Virus record (IMG/VR): IMGVR_UViG_3300003937_000301
Coordinates: 1 to 26,527 of that record
DNA length: 26,527 nucleotides
Direction: 5' to 3' (one strand)
Source: a virus
Positions 21,580 to 26,527 of the stretch are shown piece after piece. The position numbers and the translations under genes were made by a program. The notes under the pieces are model-generated. The model was not told the DNA's origin. It saw only the letters and a list, made by a program, of their open reading frames with translations, and made no database searches. Numbering within the stretch: the stretch's first letter is position 1; every line of letters starts with the position of its first letter.

Positions 21580-22466
21580 ACGGTTGGATATTATATAAAA
21601 ATCCTATAGAAGAGTCTTGGGAAACTCAAAAACTTATAGAAGAATTTGAGAAACAAGAAATTAAGGTTCGAGTAGTGCACCCAGACGCTGTAGATATTTT
21701 TGTAGATAGAGATGATAGGAAAAGTATTTTGGTTGATGGTAAGGCGAGAACACTTCCAGATTTTGTAATACCACGAACAGGTAGTGGAACAACTTACTTT
21801 ATTAAAGCAATTATTCGACATTTAGAGCGGTTGGGAGTGATACTTATTAATGGTAGTGATTCGATAGATAATGTTAAAGATAAGTTATACACACAACAAG
21901 TATTAGGACAATCAAATCTACCAGTACCAAAAACACTATTGGTTAAACACCCAATTAATGTAGAATTTGTAGAAAAGAACATAGGATATCCTGCAATTAT
22001 AAAAACTCTTAGTGGTTCTTTTGGAGCAGGTGTATTTCTGTGTGAGAATAGAAACCAATTACAACAATTATTGAAAATGGCAGAGATAACGAAACCAAGT
22101 TACAATATTATCATTCAAGAATTTATTAAAGATTCTCATGGTAAAGATTTGAGAGTGCTTGTTGTCAATGGTAAAGTTGTTGGTTGTATGATGAGACAAT
22201 CAGTAGATGGTGATTTCAGAGCTAATATCACAAGAGGTGGTGAAGGTATTCCATATCAAATTGATGCAGATATAGAATGGTTGGGTGGTGAATCTGCAAG
22301 ATTACTTGGTTTGGATATAGCAGGAGTGGACTTGTTATTTGATGGGGAATCGTATAGTATATGTGAGGTTAACTCTTCACCAGGATTTGAAGGAATGGAT
22401 AAATATTGTAAAACAAATATTGCAGAACAAATAGTTACTTATGTTAAACATAAGATAGGTCAATGA
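21576..22466 (+). CDS. RimK-like ATP-grasp ligase
   Basis: This encodes 296 residues, close to E. coli RimK (300). These enzymes join a carboxylate to an amine through an acyl phosphate, for example adding glutamate to a protein C-terminus. Seen: YPAIIKTLSGSFGAGVFLCE (138-157) as the ATP-binding Lys and glycine loop, IIQEFIKDSHGKDLRVLVVN (179-198), MMRQSVDGDFRANITRGGEG (205-224) and ICEVNSSPGFEGM (262-274) with the metal-binding Glu and Asn. AAAGG precedes the ATG. Linked by ATGA overlaps on both sides to the PIG-L and polymerase genes. Possible roles are glutamylation of a host or phage protein, or amide ligation to the amine exposed by the deacetylase. The substrate is unknown. Confidence 0.88.
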   Translation: MNGWILYKNPIEESWETQKLIEEFEKQEIKVRVVHPDAVDIFVDRDDRKSILVDGKARTLPDFVIPRTGSGTTYFIKAIIRHLERLGVILINGSDSIDNVKDKLYTQQVLGQSNLPVPKTLLVKHPINVEFVEKNIGYPAIIKTLSGSFGAGVFLCENRNQLQQLLKMAEITKPSYNIIIQEFIKDSHGKDLRVLVVNGKVVGCMMRQSVDGDFRANITRGGEGIPYQIDADIEWLGGESARLLGLDIAGVDLLFDGESYSICEVNSSPGFEGMDKYCKTNIAEQIVTYVKHKIGQ

Positions 22467-23731
22467 TAATAATTAATACAATGGAAAAGTTGTCCGATGC
22501 TTTAAAGAAGATTCGGAAACACCCACTTATATATTTACAAATGTATTCCGATGTGAATAAACATCCAAAAGAGAATCGTGTATCTTGTTATTATATTAGA
22601 ACTTTACAGAATGAATATATTATACCAGTTCATCATAATGAAAGGTTTTCAGAAGATACAGTACAATGGGATACTAATTCAACAATACTTGTATCTGATT
22701 TAAAATCTTATAAACATTGTTCAATGATAAATTCAACAGAAGTATATGATTTGAATTGGTGTCATTATATGAAAACAAATGAACCATATGATTTTGATAA
22801 ACATTTAACAAATGCACATCATCATAATTATAGATTACATTATGAGAAAGAAAATGTAAATGATGTTATTCCATTAGTAAAACATGCCGAATACTTTAGT
22901 AATTTATCAGAAGACTTAATTAGAAATTTTGAAAAAGATTATGACCAAACTATCTTGGAAGTTTTATTAAAAATAGAAGATAAAGGATTATACACTACAG
23001 ATGAAAAAGTGGTATATTCAGAGTATAATCCATACACATCAACAGGTCGTCCAAGTAATAGATTTGGTGGTATGAACTTTGCAGCTCTCAATAAAAAAGA
23101 TGGTAGTAGAAAACAATTTATCAGTAGACATAAAGGTGGTGTATTGGTTGAGTTTGATTTTGATGCGTATCACCCACGATTAATAGGTGATTTAATTGGT
23201 TATGAATTCCCGAATGGTTCGGCACACGAACACTTAGCAAAAACATATGGATTGAGTTATGATGAAGGAAAATCATTAACTTTCAAGTATTTATATGGTG
23301 GTATAACTACTGAAATGAAAGAAAACCCGTTCTTTGGTATGGTAGACGAGTATATAAAGGACTTGTGGGGGGTATATAAAAGACAGGATTTCATAGAATC
23401 AGATATTTATTATCGGAAAATATACAGGAAAAATATGCAATCTATGAATCCGAATAAAGTATTTAATTATAAAGTACAATTGTTAGAAACAGAAAATAAC
23501 ATTAGGATTTTAAATACTCTATTACCAGAGATAGAGAATGGAGAGTATGCTAGTAGATTAGTGTTGTATAATTACGATTCTTTTTTGCTTGACTTTGATA
23601 AGGAAGATGGGTTAGATTATCTAAAGAAAGTAAAGGGTATATTAGAACAAGATGGTAAATATCCAACTAAAGTATCAATGGGAGATAACTATCATGAGAT
23701 GCGAGACATAACAGAGAAATTTAATGTATAG
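22463..23731 (+). CDS. Stand-alone family A DNA polymerase-like palm/fingers protein
   Basis: This encodes 422 residues. Motifs of DNA polymerase I occur in order. YTSTGRPSNRFGGMNFAALN (191-210) matches TGRLSS...NLQN. Motif A is VEFDFDAYHPRLI (229-241), with D232 at the catalytic position. Motif B is K270-SLTFKYLY-GG, with the Lys-to-Tyr spacing of eight seen in the O helix. Motif C is LVLYNYDSFLLDF (367-379), with YDS where HDE is usual but catalytic D372 kept. The N-terminal 180 residues show no obvious 3'-5' or 5'-3' exonuclease motifs. T4-like phages replicate with a family B enzyme (gp43), so this is an additional enzyme, perhaps for gap filling, translesion or special synthesis (inference). 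It overlaps both neighbours. Confidence 0.75.
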   Translation: MIIINTMEKLSDALKKIRKHPLIYLQMYSDVNKHPKENRVSCYYIRTLQNEYIIPVHHNERFSEDTVQWDTNSTILVSDLKSYKHCSMINSTEVYDLNWCHYMKTNEPYDFDKHLTNAHHHNYRLHYEKENVNDVIPLVKHAEYFSNLSEDLIRNFEKDYDQTILEVLLKIEDKGLYTTDEKVVYSEYNPYTSTGRPSNRFGGMNFAALNKKDGSRKQFISRHKGGVLVEFDFDAYHPRLIGDLIGYEFPNGSAHEHLAKTYGLSYDEGKSLTFKYLYGGITTEMKENPFFGMVDEYIKDLWGVYKRQDFIESDIYYRKIYRKNMQSMNPNKVFNYKVQLLETENNIRILNTLLPEIENGEYASRLVLYNYDSFLLDFDKEDGLDYLKKVKGILEQDGKYPTKVSMGDNYHEMRDITEKFNV

Positions 23732-24209
23732 TTTAAAAGACATATTAATTGAATCATTAAAAAATTACAAATATTTTCGTCCATATAAACATGATGAAAT
23801 TGAAGAGGAAATAGATGAGTATTTTAGAAATGATTATACTCAATCCAAATTGCCAAAAATGTGGAAAGATAGAGATGATGGTAGGAGCAGTATAAAAACT
23901 GCACCATACGAATTTTTTGATGAAACAGAATTAAGGGCTATAAGTAATACTGATGTAGGTGAAATATTGGATACTCATCCTGATGATAGATTGGAAAAGG
24001 CCATTGAAATGGCTAAAAAATATAAAAAAAATTATAAAAGAATTATAGATGGTATTAAAAAGAAAGTTCCATTTGCACCACCTATCGTGATTAAAGATAA
24101 TAAAGGAACTTTATATTTATTAGGTGGAAATACACGATTGATGTTAGGTGTGGCATTGGGTTATAATCTTCCAGTAAAAGTATCGCCGTGGAGTAAGGAA
24201 ATTAAATGA
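23724..24209 (+). CDS. ParB-like fold protein of unknown function
   Basis: This encodes 161 residues, overlapping the polymerase end by eight bases. The C-terminal part (about 114-157) reads PFAPPIVIKDNKGTLYLLGG then NTRLMLGVALGYNLPVKV. This is the ParB/Srx-type pattern: a PPIxV strand, a G-x-L turn, G(N/H)xRL and a helix. The N-terminus MYSLKDILIES is a short amphipathic helix ending in LIE-S, similar to the starts of some phage proteins cut by prohead protease. The middle is acidic and helical. It could bind or nick DNA, or use nucleotides like ParB CTPases, but no catalytic assignment is possible. It overlaps the next gene by ATGA. Confidence 0.6.
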   Translation: MYSLKDILIESLKNYKYFRPYKHDEIEEEIDEYFRNDYTQSKLPKMWKDRDDGRSSIKTAPYEFFDETELRAISNTDVGEILDTHPDDRLEKAIEMAKKYKKNYKRIIDGIKKKVPFAPPIVIKDNKGTLYLLGGNTRLMLGVALGYNLPVKVSPWSKEIK

Positions 24210-25909
24210 TAACAGACATTAAAAAAATATTAAATGAGTTAAGTTATAGAGTTCATGAAGGAAGTCCTGATTTTGAAAACGAACAACATTTAATTAAATT
24301 ATATGATGTATTGAAAGAATTCAAATGGCCTGCTGATGCTCGTATCGAGTTAATAAAAACACTTACAGAGGCTAAATTTGATAGTGGTGGGTTTGGTGAA
24401 GTTTATGGTGATAAACGAGGTGATAATCCACACGATGCTATTAAAAAATATGTAGATGATTTTGTTAAAAGATTAGCTAAAGATTCAAGTACAGGTGGAA
24501 AAGTAAGTATTAGAAGTATGGAAGTGGTTAACTTAAAAAAAGGAAAAGAACCATCGGTACAAGTAGTTTTAGATTTAAAAGAAATTGGTAGAGATAGTAG
24601 AGGTCCTGTTGTTGATGCTGCACAAAAAATATTTATTAATAAAGTTAGATTGCAAAAAGGTGGATGGAAAAAACATACACAATCAGTAAGTGGTAAATTG
24701 CCATGGAGACCAAAGTATGTTAATATTCTTATAGCATTTAAGGGATTGAAAACAGGTAAAGCTGCAGGTGCAACTACTACTGATATGAAAGAGGGAATGG
24801 TAGGTTTAATGTTTCAGAGTGATGTTAAATCTCCAGTTACACCACAAAATATAAAGAAAATTCTTTCTATATTAATAAAGAATATAAGTGGAATACAAGG
24901 TGAAAGTTCTAAAACAAAAAGTGATATAAAGAAATGGTTAAGTGGATTACCAACAGAAAAACCTAAAAAAGATATTTTAAATCAATTAAATGACCCATTA
25001 TCTATTGCATTAAAATGTAAATCAAGTTATGGTTCTTGGAAGTGGGATAGAGATAAATTACATTCTTCTGCTAGAAGTACTGCAAAAGGTATTACAGGTT
25101 TACATCCTGATAAATGGAATCCAGCAGATGCTTTTCTTGTAAAAGGTTCACCTACAATAAGTGCTGGTACGGGTGATTCTGAAGTAGAACGAATTGCTCC
25201 ATTAAATAATTTATTCGTATCCGATTGGGGAGCTACGGATGGTAATATTGTCGGTGTATCTTTAAAACAGGCAAAAGCACAAGCTGGTAAAGGAAAAGGA
25301 TATTTAAAGAGTTGGGATTCTTTAACAACAAAATTTGATTATAATTTAACTAAAGGTGAACAAGAATTACCTGATGAAGAACCAAGTGGGTGGGCAGTTT
25401 CAGTATCAGACCAAATAAGTGAGTGGAGAAAAGAAATATCTGGTAAATTAGATAGTAGTAGATATTCTTATAAATATGGTTCAGATTTTAACATCGGAAT
25501 AGATGATAAGGGTAAACTAACTGGTGTTAAAAGTGCTGAGTTCTTATATCAAAAATATGCATCACTAAAGATGTTTAAGTTTATGGCTGATTTATTAAAA
25601 CAAAGTAAATCAACATTTGTAGATACTGCAGCATTTGCTCTTGGAATTACTGATTATAGTCCTACCTTTTTTAAGGTAGTAGGGAGTACTTCGGGTAAAG
25701 GAGCTAAAGTTCAAAAGTATCAATCAAGTGGTGGATTAGAATTAAAAGGAAAGATTAATATTACTGATACTAATACTGCAGCAGGTGTTGTATTTGAGTT
25801 TAAGGTTTTCAATAAAGCATATGGTACTGGTACTTTAAAAATGAATATTCGATTTAATGGTTCAACACAGGCAACACTTGAAATGTTAAGTGCGAAATGG
25901 GGTGGATAA
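24206..25909 (+). CDS. 567-residue protein of unknown function
   Basis: AAGGA precedes the ATG, which overlaps the ParB-like stop by four bases. The N-terminus MITDIKKILNELSYRVHEGS and following helices (to about residue 55, ending IELIKTLTEAK) look like a separate small helical domain. A later core contains DKWNPADAFLVKG (about 302-314) and NIVGVSLKQAKA (about 347-358). The spacing of PAD...(S)LK is compatible with a divergent PD-(D/E)xK nuclease-like fold, but key acidic residues are not obvious, so this is only a suggestion. The C-terminus is Ser/Gly/Thr-rich beta sequence (GGLELKGKINITDTNTAAGV). No membrane segment. It is the largest accessory protein in the window. Confidence 0.6.
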   Translation: MITDIKKILNELSYRVHEGSPDFENEQHLIKLYDVLKEFKWPADARIELIKTLTEAKFDSGGFGEVYGDKRGDNPHDAIKKYVDDFVKRLAKDSSTGGKVSIRSMEVVNLKKGKEPSVQVVLDLKEIGRDSRGPVVDAAQKIFINKVRLQKGGWKKHTQSVSGKLPWRPKYVNILIAFKGLKTGKAAGATTTDMKEGMVGLMFQSDVKSPVTPQNIKKILSILIKNISGIQGESSKTKSDIKKWLSGLPTEKPKKDILNQLNDPLSIALKCKSSYGSWKWDRDKLHSSARSTAKGITGLHPDKWNPADAFLVKGSPTISAGTGDSEVERIAPLNNLFVSDWGATDGNIVGVSLKQAKAQAGKGKGYLKSWDSLTTKFDYNLTKGEQELPDEEPSGWAVSVSDQISEWRKEISGKLDSSRYSYKYGSDFNIGIDDKGKLTGVKSAEFLYQKYASLKMFKFMADLLKQSKSTFVDTAAFALGITDYSPTFFKVVGSTSGKGAKVQKYQSSGGLELKGKINITDTNTAAGVVFEFKVFNKAYGTGTLKMNIRFNGSTQATLEMLSAKWGG

Positions 25910-25910
25910 T

Positions 25911-26318
25911 ATGAAAACTCAACTACTATGTACATTCACTCGCCAAACCGACTTAGAAGATGTTGTTAATATTATCATTGAGTGTAATGATATTTTATAT
26001 GATAAGATTTATGTATTTTCAAATCAAAATGATCCATCACAATTAATCTGTACTTATAATGTAGAGTTTGATGATGGATTTCAAGAAGGTATAATAGATA
26101 CAATCTCACTGCATAGAAAGAAACAAACCAATACATTATATACAATTAATGCATTAAATGAAGTGATTCGTTCTAAGAATAATGGGATATTGGATAAAAA
26201 GTTTATGGTTGATTGGACAGAATTTCAGAATTCATTGATACTTACTAATGAGACAGGACTGAATATAATACCGACAAAGATTTTTCAAATTATAAATGTG
26301 AAAGAACATGGAAAATGA
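25911..26318 (+). CDS. Conserved-type small phage protein, function unknown
   Basis: This encodes 135 residues. I chose ATG 25911 over the in-frame ATG 25890, which lies inside the previous gene and lacks a ribosome binding site; GGGGTGG lies a few bases before 25911. The start is MKTQLLCTFTRQTDLEDVVN. TISLHRKKQTNTLYTINALN (about residues 65-84) and the later VDWTEFQNSLILTNETGLNI form a pattern I associate with an uncharacterised protein recurring in marine T4-like phages (recollection, not searched). The sequence alternates strands and helices, with no catalytic motif and no membrane segment. The stop overlaps the next gene by ATGA. Confidence 0.65.
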   Translation: MKTQLLCTFTRQTDLEDVVNIIIECNDILYDKIYVFSNQNDPSQLICTYNVEFDDGFQEGIIDTISLHRKKQTNTLYTINALNEVIRSKNNGILDKKFMVDWTEFQNSLILTNETGLNIIPTKIFQIINVKEHGK

Positions 26319-26503
26319 TTACACACATAACTTTTGTATATTTCGCTTTAGGGTTCATTTCAGCACTTATAGTTGTTGAATTAACCGATGGTCAACCAGC
26401 TAAAAAGGTTGACTACTCAAATATAGAATATACAATATCTAATCCATATCCAATACAAGATACACCACAACAAGATACCTTTAATAGTCAGAGGAATAAT
26501 TAA
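26315..26503 (+). CDS. Small membrane-anchored protein
   Basis: This encodes 62 residues, overlapping the previous stop by ATGA. Residues about 4-22 (HITFVYFALGFISALIVVE) form one membrane helix or uncleaved signal anchor. A polar, Pro/Gln/Asn-rich tail follows (YPIQDTPQQDTFNSQ). There is no lipobox Cys. The role is unknown; it could be a spanin-like or other small membrane protein, but nothing specific supports that. Confidence 0.55.
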   Translation: MITHITFVYFALGFISALIVVELTDGQPAKKVDYSNIEYTISNPYPIQDTPQQDTFNSQRNN

Positions 26504-26527
26504 TGAAACCTACAAACATATTAATCA
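26503..26527 (+). CDS. Start of a further gene, cut by the window end
   Basis: An ATG overlaps the previous stop (TAATG) with GAGG upstream; eight codons (MKPTNILI) are visible. It continues the overlapping gene set. Nothing can be said about its product. Confidence 0.45.

Noticed and set aside
21576-22466. ATP-grasp gene read as a PurZ-like enzyme making 2-aminoadenine with the neighbouring polymerase
   Set aside because: The motifs are RimK/ATP-grasp, not adenylosuccinate synthetase, and the polymerase lacks the exonuclease part of DpoZ.
23402-23415. GATATTTATTATCG inside the polymerase gene, identical to the motif before the tube gene
   Set aside because: It lies within conserved reading frame (SDIYYRK) with no start codon following, so it is taken as a chance match; it does show that the motif alone is not sufficient evidence.

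Overview
The window looks like a late-gene segment of an uncultured, AT-rich, T4-like contractile-tailed phage (myovirus). The mosaic fibre modules and auxiliary metabolic genes are of the kind common in marine T4-like phages. The host cannot be read from this sequence. All convincing genes are on the + strand, tightly packed, mostly with AGGAG-type ribosome binding sites or stop/start overlaps. I saw no tRNA, rRNA, insertion sequence, integrase or CRISPR array.

Region 1 (1-6159) is a receptor-binding module. It holds the 3' part of an aspartate-rich, repeat-built fibre protein that runs in from the left edge, a small coiled-coil protein, a short fibre-like protein, and a 1220-residue tail fibre ending in a peptidase S74 self-cleaving chaperone domain. 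The large fibre contains duplicated modules, including a 111-bp tandem repeat with an 89-bp identical core.

Region 2 (6224-18778) is the tail: a small coiled-coil protein, the sheath (gp18-like), a strong rho-independent terminator, the tube (gp19-like), a small two-helix membrane protein, a gp26-like tail assembly chaperone, a small protein, the tape measure, a gp48/gp54-like tube-initiator or baseplate protein, a LysM-like gp53-type protein and a large baseplate protein. The gp26-like gene is followed by an overlapping reading frame (to 11078) that lacks a usual start but carries a conserved chaperone C-terminus. It is probably reached by +1 (or -2) frameshifting on a seven-T run preceded by an AGGAG sequence.

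Region 3 (18832 to the right edge) is one compact, overlapping set of accessory genes: an APS-kinase-like P-loop kinase, an HxGH nucleotidyltransferase, ThyX, a NagB-like glucosamine-6-phosphate deaminase, a possible 31-residue membrane peptide, a PIG-L deacetylase, a RimK-like ATP-grasp ligase, a stand-alone family A polymerase core without exonuclease, a ParB-like protein, a 567-residue unknown, two small proteins, and a gene start cut by the right edge. ThyX and the polymerase point to nucleotide and DNA metabolism. NagB, PIG-L and ATP-grasp suggest amino-sugar or amide chemistry, but their common product is unknown.

A motif GATATTTAT(T/A) recurs in the gaps before 6224, 6674, 9300 and 11123, with variants before 10115 (TATAAATA, the T4 late consensus) and 18832. 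These are probably the late promoters dividing the tail region into transcription units.
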